Part shown: piece by piece, positions 25,215-33,263 of the stretch
Position numbering within the stretch: the stretch's first letter is position 1
Layout: every line of letters begins with the position of its first letter
Assembly (NCBI GenBank): GCA_021648365.1
Contig: JAKISY010000042.1
Coordinates: forward strand, 1 to 37,136
Direction of reading: 5' to 3'
DNA length: 37,136 nt
Origin: Verrucomicrobiales bacterium
GTDB taxonomy: Bacteria > Verrucomicrobiota > Verrucomicrobiia > Verrucomicrobiales > DEV007
Translations under genes and position numbers: made by a program
The notes under the pieces: generated by a model
The model's database searches: none
What the model was told of the DNA's origin: nothing
Seen by the model: only the letters and a program-made list of their open reading frames with translations

Positions 25215-26999
25215 TCAATCTTTTCTCTTCAACATGATCAAGCGAAAATCCATCACTTGTTTGCCAGGGATTTCAGTGGCGCGCAAGATCAACTCCCCCT
25301 TACCCTTGTCCAAGTGCATCGTTCCTAACTTCAAAGTTTTGAAATATTTCACATCACCTTCCGTTCCTGCAGCTCTGTTAGCTTTTCCAGCAAGCAAAGG
25401 AGGGTCATACGCTTCAGTGATTCTCCCTACTAACTTATTCTGATTAAAAACCAATTCAAAAACCGACCCCACATCCGCCGCTGGACAAGTGTAGAGAATC
25501 TCTACTTCAAAATCTCCCGCAGCAGGCACCTCCACATCCCAAGTGATTTTGTCAGCCAACTTAGTCCAATGGTAAAAATACGTACAGTTAGGATGGCGAG
25601 AAGAACGCTCGATCCCCCCGTGCGCGATGCCATCACGAGCCGGAATCTGAGTATAACGAAAATCGGGATGCCCTATGATAAAAGGACGCCCATCCTTTTT
25701 ATACGTCGGCGTGGTCAGATCTCTCCAAGCCTGTTGCTGCGCTCGCAATTTGGCAGCCACTTCAGGAAATTTTTTAGCCACCCCATTTTCTTGTCCAGGA
25801 TCATTTTCCATGTCAAACAAAGCACCCCGCGTATCCAGCCGAAAACGCTGCGTGCGCAGACTCACCCGCTCGCCATTTTTTCCACCCCATTGATTGATCA
25901 GCGTGCGCTCTTTCCAATTTTTGGGATTCCCCAAAATCAAAGATTTCAAGCTGATACCGTCGAGTGCTTTTTCACTCACCACCTTGATCCCAGCCAAATC
26001 CGTCAAGGTCGGCAACAAATCGATCACCGAAGCAATCGGCTCAACTTTTTTACCCTTAGCTATTTTTCCAGGCCAACGAATCAACAAGGGAGAGCGCACA
26101 CCGCCTTCGTCAGTCGAACCTTTACGTCCTTTCATTCCACCGTTCCAGCGCCAACCATTAGGTCCATTGTCGCAGAAATACACCACAATGGTATCCTCAG
26201 CGAGATCGAGTTCATCGAGCTTTTTCAGCACTCGCTGTACATTCCAGTCAATATTCTCACACATCGCCAAAGCCGCACGGGTATGCACGTCTTCTTCTTT
26301 TTCTGGATCACGATGACGCATAGTCAGATCCTGATCCTTGTGTTTGTCCCAGAATTCATCCGGCACTTGCATCGGAGAATGAGGCGTATTGTAAGGAATG
26401 TAGGCAAAAAACGGTCTATCTTTATTCTTCTCGATAAAGTCCATCGCCTGATTGGTCAGATCATCAATGATGAACCCCTTTCCTCGCACCAACTGACCAT
26501 TACGCTCCAGCATCGGATCAAAGTAATTACCCCAATGCCCCGAACAAAAACCATAATACTCGTCAAATCCACGCCCATTAGGATGATACGGATACTGCAT
26601 GCCATTGTGCCATTTGCCAAAAGCCCCCGTCGCATAGCCCGCCGCCTTGAAGCTATCAGCAATCGTCTTTTCGTCCAAATTCAAGCGCTCCCCACCCGCT
26701 GAGGTACTATAAATCCCACTACGTGCATGGTAACGCCCAGTTAAAAATTCTGCCCGAGTCGGTGAGCAAACTGGGCAGACAAAAAACCGATCAAAGCTAG
26801 CCCCATCCCGAGCTAGCTGATCAATGTTTGGCGTTTTTAGATTGCTGTTGCCATTCAGGCTCAAATCCCCCCAACCTTGATCATCCGTCAATATCACTAC
26901 GATATTTGGCTTTTTGCCCTCAGCATGCGACTCTAACAAAAAGCCAAAAACTAACAATAGCGAAAAAATAAACTTCACAAAATCCTGCATCTTTTTCAT
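25215..26999 (-). CDS. Exported type I sulfatase with C-terminal beta domain
   Basis: A 594-residue protein with signal peptide (FVKFIFSLLLVFGFLLESHA). The alkaline-phosphatase-like sulfatase core runs to about 470: metal site PNIVVILTDDQGWGDL, the formylglycine motif CSPTR-AEFLTGR (modified cysteine at about residue 78), AGYATGAFGKWH, the FFAYIPYNTPHSP block and VVYFCDNGPNG, followed by STDEGGVRSPLLIRWPG. The C-terminal 120 residues (WDVEVPAAGDFEVEILYTCP onward) look like an added beta-sandwich, possibly carbohydrate binding, as in some polysaccharide sulfatases. Activity needs a formylglycine-generating enzyme, which is not in the window. Substrate cannot be told, but marine or mucin sulfated glycans are common for this group. 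The frame reaches a TTG three codons upstream; ATG 26999 is preferred. It is divergent from the ATPase operon. Confidence 0.92.
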   Translation of the reverse strand: MKKMQDFVKFIFSLLLVFGFLLESHAEGKKPNIVVILTDDQGWGDLSLNGNSNLKTPNIDQLARDGASFDRFFVCPVCSPTRAEFLTGRYHARSGIYSTSAGGERLNLDEKTIADSFKAAGYATGAFGKWHNGMQYPYHPNGRGFDEYYGFCSGHWGNYFDPMLERNGQLVRGKGFIIDDLTNQAMDFIEKNKDRPFFAYIPYNTPHSPMQVPDEFWDKHKDQDLTMRHRDPEKEEDVHTRAALAMCENIDWNVQRVLKKLDELDLAEDTIVVYFCDNGPNGWRWNGGMKGRKGSTDEGGVRSPLLIRWPGKIAKGKKVEPIASVIDLLPTLTDLAGIKVVSEKALDGISLKSLILGNPKNWKERTLINQWGGKNGERVSLRTQRFRLDTRGALFDMENDPGQENGVAKKFPEVAAKLRAQQQAWRDLTTPTYKKDGRPFIIGHPDFRYTQIPARDGIAHGGIERSSRHPNCTYFYHWTKLADKITWDVEVPAAGDFEVEILYTCPAADVGSVFELVFNQNKLVGRITEAYDPPLLAGKANRAAGTEGDVKYFKTLKLGTMHLDKGKGELILRATEIPGKQVMDFRLIMLKRKD

Positions 27000-27008
27000 A
27001 ACTATCAA

Positions 27009-27150
27009 TCAACTTGAATTCCAAGCACTAAAGCTCCACCATATCTGAAACCCATCAATCTCCAATCTTTGTTACAGACGCAATCGCGCCCCCTCAGGGG
27101 AAGCCAATTACTGCTAGAAGACATCAGCAAACCCACACCTTATAAAAAAC
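27009..27150. promoter_or_regulatory. Divergent intergenic region before the ATPase operon
   Basis: This 142-bp space separates the sulfatase from the helical-protein/ATPase operon and must contain both promoters. A small palindrome CCCCTCAGGGG lies at about 27090-27102. I could not assign a confident -35/-10 pair. Confidence 0.35.
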
Positions 27151-27423
27151 ATGGCAAAAGCAATGATGGACCCCGAAGAAGTGCGACGTTTCGCAGAAGA
27201 GCTGAAACGTTTCAATGGCGACTTGCAGCATCGACTGACCTCGCTGCAAGCGCGCTTCTCCTCACTCAGCGAAACCTGGCAAGATCAAGAAAACGAAAAA
27301 TACAGCGAGGAATTCAAAACCACCGTCAAAGCCCTCAAAAAATTTGTCGAAGCCTCCAACCAACACGTGCCCTTCTTGATGCGTAAAGCCCAACGCATCG
27401 AAGACTACCTCGAACAACGCTAA
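27151..27423 (+). CDS. WXG100-like small helical protein, first gene of the type VII-like operon
   Basis: 90 residues, no signal peptide, predicted as two long helices joined by a turn at W43-Q-D45. The size, the helix-W-x-D turn-helix layout and the position directly upstream of a multi-domain FtsK/SpoIIIE ATPase fit the WXG100 (ESAT-6-like) substrate family. Position +2 after the Trp is Asp instead of Gly. The signature WQD-x5-Y51-x3-F55 is repeated as WQD-x5-F36-x3-Y40 in the third gene of the operon, which argues that the two are related partners. No classical YxxxD/E export tail is seen. By analogy it would be a secreted substrate or a component of the translocation complex. It is 37 bp before the next gene. 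An alternative is an unrelated helical adaptor of the ATPase. Confidence 0.65.
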   Translation: MAKAMMDPEEVRRFAEELKRFNGDLQHRLTSLQARFSSLSETWQDQENEKYSEEFKTTVKALKKFVEASNQHVPFLMRKAQRIEDYLEQR

Positions 27424-27426
27424 TTC

Positions 27427-27460
27427 TTTCAAACTTCTCACTTCACACTTCACACTTCCA
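27427..27460 (+). repeat. CTTCACA-type tract before a GTG start
   Basis: Repeats of TTTCAAACTTC, CACTTCACACTTCACAC run to the GTG at 27461, very like the tract that precedes the ATG at 9536. It lies inside the operon between the first two genes. Confidence 0.55.
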
Positions 27461-28009
27461 GTGGCAGGTCCAAAAGCAAAAATCACCTCCATTGAAACTT
27501 TAGACTCGTTCCGAAGTTCACTCGTTGTGTACTTAGATAAAGCAGGCACCACTCTCGACGAGGTCAATCACGAAGTGCGCCGCACCCGCCACCTGCTGCA
27601 GAATGAAAAGCTGCCCTTCTGGAAAATGGAAGTGCGCAAACGCACCAAAGCTCTTGACCTCGCCCGCAGCGAATACTTCTCCGCGCGACTTGTCAACAGC
27701 GGTGTCGGCGCCACCGGCAAACAAGCCACCGTGCGACGAGCGACCGAAGCCAAACGCGAAGCCGAAGACAAACTGCGCAAAGTCAAAAAATGGTGCCGCG
27801 ACTACGACAGCCAAATCGAACCCCTTGCAAAAAAAGTCGAAAACCTGCGCCAATCCCTACTCTACGAACTACCCAACGCCGTTATTTATCTCGAACAAGC
27901 CGCACGCACCCTCAGCGATTACGCCGGCATGCGCACCACCAGCAGTACCCACACACCTACCCAGGCAGATGACGACGAACAGGACGAACCAGTTACCCCT
28001 ATCTCATGA
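27461..28009 (+). CDS. Coiled-coil protein of the type VII-like operon
   Basis: 182 residues, no signal peptide and no membrane segment. Residues about 10-155 are almost wholly helical with heptad-like patterns (DEVNHEVRRTRHLLQNEKL, KREAEDKLRKVKKWCRDYD, PLAKKVENLRQSLLYELPN), broken once near the Gly-rich SGVGATGKQ at about 85-93, so it would form a long helical hairpin. The last ~25 residues are a Thr/Asp/Glu-rich disordered tail (TQADDDEQDEPV). No family is recognised. The GTG start follows from the 3-gene overlap pattern: its stop overlaps the next start in ATGA (28006-28009), which implies coupled translation. Its size, helicity and context suggest a chaperone or adaptor for the small WQD proteins, or a larger substrate; that is inference. 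Confidence 0.75.
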   Translation: MAGPKAKITSIETLDSFRSSLVVYLDKAGTTLDEVNHEVRRTRHLLQNEKLPFWKMEVRKRTKALDLARSEYFSARLVNSGVGATGKQATVRRATEAKREAEDKLRKVKKWCRDYDSQIEPLAKKVENLRQSLLYELPNAVIYLEQAARTLSDYAGMRTTSSTHTPTQADDDEQDEPVTPIS

Positions 28010-28218
28010 GCCTCATAGCCAACAGAACACGCCTCGCCACCCTGACCAAATTACTGGTCAACGACTGGCAACACACCAAAGAACATTGGCAAGATCACAA
28101 AGCACGACAATTTGAAAAAGAATACATTGAAGGACTGATGCACAACGTCAGTGCCACCAGCGAGATCATCGACAAACTCGACAAACTCCTCATCCAAGTA
28201 AAAAAAGATTGTGAGTGA
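28006..28218 (+). CDS. Second small WQD helical protein of the type VII-like operon
   Basis: 70 residues, helical, no signal peptide. W28-Q-D30-x5-F36-x3-Y40 repeats the signature seen in the 90-residue protein two genes upstream, with the aromatic positions at identical spacing. The N-terminal half (LATLTKLLVNDWQHTKEHWQ) and the C-terminal half (IIDKLDKLLIQVKKD) would form two helices on either side of that turn. The start overlaps the previous stop by 4 bp and the stop overlaps the GTG of the ATPase gene by 8 bp, so the three are translationally coupled. It is shorter than typical WXG100 proteins (about 100). A heterodimer of the two small proteins, as with EsxA/EsxB, is an attractive but untested idea. 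Confidence 0.7.
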   Translation: MSLIANRTRLATLTKLLVNDWQHTKEHWQDHKARQFEKEYIEGLMHNVSATSEIIDKLDKLLIQVKKDCE

Positions 28219-31200
28219 ACAACAACCCTTAGGCATCATTGCCAACTTAGAACTGATCGACCGTCTGCAGGAGACCATCGAACACTGCGCCCTGCGCGAA
28301 AGCGAACTCAATCGCGCCATCAGTTTAAGCACCTACACCTTAGAAAAACAATACGATCAAAAGCTCGAAACCAGTAGCGAACAGTTAAAAAAGGACATCG
28401 AAGACTTAGATCAAAATATCGATTCAACAAAAAAACAAGCTCACGAAAAATACCAACACCGCCAAAACAAGATCGAGCGAGCATGGAAAAATAGTCAACA
28501 GCACTTGCTGCAATCGCTAGCTAAAACCGAAGATCAGCAAAAATACCAGATCCAGAAAACCCTGCTCGATCATCAGAAAACCCACAGCGAAGCCCTTTCA
28601 CAAAGCGAAGCTGAATTCGAAGAGTTTCAAACCGCCTTACTCACCGACCGCAAAGTCTTCAACGCCCTCGCCGCTCAAGCCAGCAAGTCCTTCCGAGGCT
28701 ATCCCAGCTTTTTCAAAAAACTAGCCCTAGAGCTCAAAAACGAACAAAACAACCTCTCCCCTACCCATCGCAGCCCCAGTGAAAATCGCCACGACTTGCA
28801 CCATCAACTGCAAGTCGCCGATACCAACCTGCTAGCCTTTCGCAAACACCTAGCCCCACGCAGCTTCGCGGTCTTGCCCCTGCCACTACTATGCATCCTC
28901 GTCCTCATCCTGCAGCTACCATTGATCCCCCTGCTCAACCATTTTGAACTTGGGGAACACCTCTGGACCATTTTAGGCAGTTTATCTTTCAGCCTCATCG
29001 CACTCAGCAGCCTCTTTTACTTCATCGGAAAAATACGCTGCAGCAAAGAAGCCCTCACCATCACCCAAAACCTCAAACTATCACGCCGCCTGCTCACCCA
29101 CTGTGAACAAGCTCTGGAAACTTACCACCAACAAACCCAGCAGCAACTGGAACAACACCACCAGAGCACCACCGCACAAATTGACGATCAATGGCAAGAC
29201 GTTCTCAGCAACGCAGCTCAAACTCGACAAGACAAACCCGAAGCCATACTAGATCACAAAAAACAACACGCCCTCGCCACCCTCGAACGACAGCGCCAAC
29301 AGCGCACCCAACAGCTAGAGGCTCAACACGCACTCAACACCCAAACACGACAACAACAATTCGACCAACTGATCTCGCAAACCACCGACACTTATCAAAA
29401 AGAACTCCAACAAGCACAAGCCGATCATCAGCAACAATTCGCCGACTTGAGCCGTGAATGGCAAGAAACCCTCGAACCCATCTACGCCATCCTCTCCAGC
29501 AATCAGGAGGTAGCCAAACAACGCTTCCCCTATTGGACAGATCCACGCTGGCAAAACTGGCAAGTCCCCCAGAGTTTTTACCCCTTTGCCAAACTCGGCG
29601 AGTTAGAAGTTGATCTCACTCAACTCTGCACCCAGTTACCGCAAAGCAAAGAACTCACCTTGCCTGGAGCCCCCCAGTTCAATCTACCGCTGATGTTAGA
29701 ATTCGGTCAGCACGGCTCACTACTGATCGAAACCAGTGACCGAGGGCACGCTGAGAGCATCGCCACCCTCAACCACCTCATGCTCACCCTGTTGGCAAAC
29801 TCCCCTGCCGGCAAAGCCAACTTCACCATCATCGACCCCGTCGGACTAGGAGAAAATTTCTCCAGTATCATGCACCTAGCAGACTACGAAAACAACCTGA
29901 TCAGCGACCGCATCTGGACTCAAACCGAACACATCGACCAACGACTCGCCGAACTCAACGAGCACATGGAGAAAGTGATCCAGATGTACCTGCGCAACGA
30001 ATACCAGACCATCGACGAATACAATCAACAGGCTGGCAACATCGCCGAAAAATACCACTACCTCGTGATCGCCGACTTCCCCAACGGCTTCAGCGACCTC
30101 GCCGCCAAACGACTGCTCAGCATCGCCGCCAGTGGAGCACGCTGCGGAGTACACACCCTCATCCACCGCGACACACGCCTGCGACTACCGCAAGACTTCA
30201 TCATCGAGGAATTGCACCAGAACAGCACCTGCCTCAGCTGCGACGAACAAGGCTTCGCCCTAGCCAATACCCCGCCCAAACAAGGCATCGAACTGATCCT
30301 CGACAGCCCGCCAGAACCCTCCACTTTCACCCAACTGATACAAAAAATCGGCGACGGCAGCAAGGACGCCAACCGCATCGAAGTGCCCTTCTCCCACGTC
30401 ACCCCGGACGACGATCAACTCTGGACTGGAAGCACCAGCAACGAACTGCGAGTCGCCATCGGGCGCAGTGGAGCCACCAAACTGCAATACCTCTCCATCG
30501 GCAAAGGCACTCGTCAGCATACCCTGATTGCTGGTAAAACGGGTTCAGGTAAATCGACCTTATTCCACGTCATCATCACCAATCTCGCGCTTTGCTGTAG
30601 CCCAGACGAAGTAGAGTTCTACCTCATCGATTTCAAAAAAGGCATCGAGTTCAAATGTTACGCCAACTACCAGCTACCTCACGCCCGCGTCATCGCCATC
30701 GAAAGTGATCGCGAATTCGGTCTCAGTGTGCTGCAGCGGGTGGACGAAGAACTCAAACGCCGGGGCGACCTGTTCCGCAAACTCGGAGTGCAAGACCTCG
30801 CTGCTTACAAAAAAACTGACAGCGAACAGCCTATGCCACGCTCGCTCTTAATGATCGACGAGTTTCAAGAACTCTTCGTCGAAGACGACCGTATCTCCCA
30901 AAACGCCTCCATGCTACTCGACCGCATCGTGCGTCAAGGCCGCGCCTTCGGCATCCACGTCATCCTCGGATCGCAAACCCTCGGCGGAGCTTACACCCTG
31001 CCGCGAACCACCATGGGGCAAATGGTCATCCGTATCGCGCTGATGTGCAACGAGGCCGATGCCTACCTCATCATGGACGACAGCAATCCCGCCCCACGTC
31101 TGCTCACCCGACCTGGCGAGGGCATCTACAATGACAACGCCGGAGCCATCGAAGGCAACAGCCCTTTCCAAACCGTGTGGATTTCAGACGAAGAACGCGA

Positions 31201-32149
31201 TGCCGCCCTGAAAAAAATAGCGCAGTTAGCCAAACAAAGCGACACCGACTACCCCGCCGCCGTCGTCTTCGAAGGCAATACCCCAGCCGATGTGCGCGAA
31301 AACGCCCAACTTGCGCTAAGTCTATCAGCCCATCCCGCTGCTAGCAGAAGCAAGTCACCCAAAGCATGGTTAGGCGCACCCAACTCGATCAAAGGCCCGA
31401 CCGAAGTAGTTTTCCATCGCCAAAGCGGCAACCACCTGCTCATCGTCGGACAGAATGACGAAGCCGCACAAGCCATCACCAGCGTCTCATTAGTCAGTCT
31501 AGCCTCACAACTAAGCTCAGAACGCCCTCGATTTTTTCTCATCGACGGGCATCCGCCAGATTCCCCGGAGCATCAGTTATTTGAAAATCTCTGCCAAAAG
31601 CTACCGCAAGAAACCTCCCTACTCAACGGCGCCGGCATCCCCGACGCCCTCCAGCAGATCACCGAAGAGCTCGATCGACGCGCCGAGGATCACAGCTCCA
31701 GCGAATTACCTGCACGTATTTTTCTCATCATCAACGGACTTCAACGTTTCAAAAAACTACGCTACGAAGAAGACTTCGGCTTTTCGATGGACGACAGCGA
31801 GGCCGTCGCCAACCCCGGAGCACAACTCGACCGCATCATCCAAGAAGGCGCCAGCCTAGGTATCCACCTCATCGTCGTCTGCGACACCTACAACAACGTC
31901 AACCGCTTCCTCAGTCGCAAAGCCCTCAGCGAGTTCGAAATGCGCGTGCTCTTCCAAATGAGTGCCAACGATTCTGCCAGCCTCATCGACACCCCCAAAG
32001 CCAGCCAACTCGGACTCAACCGCGCACTCTTTTACAACGAACAAGAAGGCTACTTAGAAACCTTCCGCCCCTACGCCCTGCCCGAACGCGAATGGTTTGA
32101 GCAAGCGTGCGAACAACTGCAAAGTGCTCAACTTTCACCTCTATCCTAA
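28211..32149 (+). CDS. Membrane-anchored three-domain FtsK/SpoIIIE ATPase with coiled-coil N-terminus (EssC/EccC-like)
   Basis: 1312 residues. Residues about 35-200 are a coiled coil, two membrane helices lie at about 219-240 and 248-275, and a second Gln-rich coiled coil runs to about 430. Three ATPase-like domains follow. D1 (about 490-700) has no Walker A (IETSDRGHAES stands in its place). D2 (about 745-1010) is complete: GKTGSGKST at 775-783 and Walker B LLMIDEF with D883/E884, plus QGRAFGIHVILGSQTLGG. D3 (about 1055-1300) has degenerate motifs (HLLIVGQNDEAAQA; FLIINGLQRF). Membrane anchor plus three tandem FtsK-type domains is the plan of the type VII motor EssC/EccC, but here only the middle domain looks active and a long coiled coil replaces the FHA domains of EssC. 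There is no DNA-binding gamma domain, so a chromosomal DNA pump is unlikely. The GTG start overlaps the previous gene by 8 bp. It probably drives export of the small WQD proteins. Confidence 0.88.
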   Translation: MSEQQPLGIIANLELIDRLQETIEHCALRESELNRAISLSTYTLEKQYDQKLETSSEQLKKDIEDLDQNIDSTKKQAHEKYQHRQNKIERAWKNSQQHLLQSLAKTEDQQKYQIQKTLLDHQKTHSEALSQSEAEFEEFQTALLTDRKVFNALAAQASKSFRGYPSFFKKLALELKNEQNNLSPTHRSPSENRHDLHHQLQVADTNLLAFRKHLAPRSFAVLPLPLLCILVLILQLPLIPLLNHFELGEHLWTILGSLSFSLIALSSLFYFIGKIRCSKEALTITQNLKLSRRLLTHCEQALETYHQQTQQQLEQHHQSTTAQIDDQWQDVLSNAAQTRQDKPEAILDHKKQHALATLERQRQQRTQQLEAQHALNTQTRQQQFDQLISQTTDTYQKELQQAQADHQQQFADLSREWQETLEPIYAILSSNQEVAKQRFPYWTDPRWQNWQVPQSFYPFAKLGELEVDLTQLCTQLPQSKELTLPGAPQFNLPLMLEFGQHGSLLIETSDRGHAESIATLNHLMLTLLANSPAGKANFTIIDPVGLGENFSSIMHLADYENNLISDRIWTQTEHIDQRLAELNEHMEKVIQMYLRNEYQTIDEYNQQAGNIAEKYHYLVIADFPNGFSDLAAKRLLSIAASGARCGVHTLIHRDTRLRLPQDFIIEELHQNSTCLSCDEQGFALANTPPKQGIELILDSPPEPSTFTQLIQKIGDGSKDANRIEVPFSHVTPDDDQLWTGSTSNELRVAIGRSGATKLQYLSIGKGTRQHTLIAGKTGSGKSTLFHVIITNLALCCSPDEVEFYLIDFKKGIEFKCYANYQLPHARVIAIESDREFGLSVLQRVDEELKRRGDLFRKLGVQDLAAYKKTDSEQPMPRSLLMIDEFQELFVEDDRISQNASMLLDRIVRQGRAFGIHVILGSQTLGGAYTLPRTTMGQMVIRIALMCNEADAYLIMDDSNPAPRLLTRPGEGIYNDNAGAIEGNSPFQTVWISDEERDAALKKIAQLAKQSDTDYPAAVVFEGNTPADVRENAQLALSLSAHPAASRSKSPKAWLGAPNSIKGPTEVVFHRQSGNHLLIVGQNDEAAQAITSVSLVSLASQLSSERPRFFLIDGHPPDSPEHQLFENLCQKLPQETSLLNGAGIPDALQQITEELDRRAEDHSSSELPARIFLIINGLQRFKKLRYEEDFGFSMDDSEAVANPGAQLDRIIQEGASLGIHLIVVCDTYNNVNRFLSRKALSEFEMRVLFQMSANDSASLIDTPKASQLGLNRALFYNEQEGYLETFRPYALPEREWFEQACEQLQSAQLSPLS

Positions 32150-32168
32150 GCAACAAAATACCCAAGCA

Positions 32169-33098
32169 ATGAACACCCGCAGAAATTTCCTCATCACCGC
32201 AGCAGGCGCCAGTGCAGGCACCGTTTTATCGCCACTCAGCTCGCGTGCCGCACAAAAAGCTAACTCACAAAAGGCGCTGTTCTCCGTAGGGCTCATCGCC
32301 GACGCTCAATACACCGACGCCAAACCCGGAGGCATCCGCTACTACCGCAAGAGCATCGACAAACTCGGCGCCGCAGTCAAAGACATCAACCAAGCCCAAG
32401 TGGATTTTTCCATCCACCTCGGCGACATCATCGACCGCAAATTCTCCAGCTTCGATGACATCCTAGAACCCCTGAACGAACTCAAGAAACCCGTGCATCA
32501 GATCCTCGGCAATCACGATTTTGCCGTAGCAGAAGACAAAAAGACTGAAATCCTCGCCAAGATGGGCATCAAAGAAACCTATCACGCCTTTTCCCAATCA
32601 GGCTTCCGCTTCATCTTCCTCGACGGCACCGACCTCAGCACCTTCGCCCAACCCAAAGGCAGCGACCTGCACGCAGAAGCCACCGCCATGCTCACCGAGT
32701 TCAAAGCCAAAAAGCGTAAAAATGCCCAAGATTGGAATAGCGCTGTAGGTCCCAAACAATTCGCTTGGCTCAAAAAACAACTCACCGCCACCGCCGCCGC
32801 AGGCGAAAAAGCCATCGTCTCCTGCCACTACCCCATCCTGCCCGACAACGTGCACAACTTGTGGAACGACCAAGAGATGCTCAGCCTGATGGACCAACAC
32901 GCCGATACCGTCATCGCCTGGTTCAACGGACACAATCACGCCGGCAACTACGCCCAACATCAAGGCGTGCACTACGTCACCATCCAAGGCATGGTCGACA
33001 CCCCCGATAGCAACGCCTACGCCGTGCTCGACGTGCTCCCCAACGCCCTCAGAATCCGAGGCAGCGGACGCGTCCCCAGCCGCCTGCTAACCTTTTAA
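32169..33098 (+). CDS. Tat-exported calcineurin-like metallophosphoesterase
   Basis: 309 residues with a Tat leader (TRRNFLITAAGASAG, cleavage near AAQ). Motifs of the metallophosphoesterase fold appear in order: DAQYTD (first metal ligand; the usual DxH is replaced by DAQ), HLGDIIDR, LGNHD, SCHYPI and NGHNHAGNY. The GLIADAQYTD start and YYRKSIDKLGAA resemble the ADP-ribose/CDP-alcohol diphosphatase subgroup (ADPRM-like), where DxQ rather than DxH is normal. So a nucleotide-diphosphate substrate is plausible, with a periplasmic location. It starts 19 bp after the ATPase stop in the same direction and may be co-transcribed with the secretion operon, though this combination is not a known system. 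The ATG at 32169 is chosen because it begins the Tat motif; the frame also extends back to 32097. Confidence 0.88.
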   Translation: MNTRRNFLITAAGASAGTVLSPLSSRAAQKANSQKALFSVGLIADAQYTDAKPGGIRYYRKSIDKLGAAVKDINQAQVDFSIHLGDIIDRKFSSFDDILEPLNELKKPVHQILGNHDFAVAEDKKTEILAKMGIKETYHAFSQSGFRFIFLDGTDLSTFAQPKGSDLHAEATAMLTEFKAKKRKNAQDWNSAVGPKQFAWLKKQLTATAAAGEKAIVSCHYPILPDNVHNLWNDQEMLSLMDQHADTVIAWFNGHNHAGNYAQHQGVHYVTIQGMVDTPDSNAYAVLDVLPNALRIRGSGRVPSRLLTF

Positions 33099-33263
33099 CC
33101 CAATCCCGTCCCTTCTTTTTTGTAGGGCGGCCGCCCCGGCTGCCTTCCCAAACACCACAGCAAGCGGAGCGCTCGCCCTACAATTCGCCTCCCCCTCTGT
33201 TCCTTCCCATTCACCCACTTGCAGGCTTGATTTATTAAGCTTGGTGAAATACCTTGCCCCATC
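33099..33263. other. Intergenic region with palindromic element
   Basis: No gene is seen. It is mostly occupied by the 62-bp inverted-repeat element at 33121-33182. Confidence 0.5.
33121..33182. repeat. REP-like element with 9-bp terminal inverted repeat
   Basis: TGTAGGGCG (33121-33129) and CGCCCTACA (33174-33182) are perfect inverted repeats flanking 44 bp. Inside, GGCGGCCGCC and GAGCGCTC are themselves palindromes, so the whole can fold as a cloverleaf-like structure. Half copies with clear matches lie at 17085-17115 (right half) and 25178-25208 (left half). No transposase is adjacent. Confidence 0.75.

Noticed and set aside
25569..26702. 377-residue open frame antisense to the sulfatase
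   Set aside because: The sulfatase frame contains all catalytic motifs across the same span; the antisense frame shows none of its own.
28211..32149. Chromosomal DNA translocase FtsK
   Set aside because: It has three tandem ATPase-like domains, only two membrane helices and no gamma domain, and it is coupled to small helical genes.
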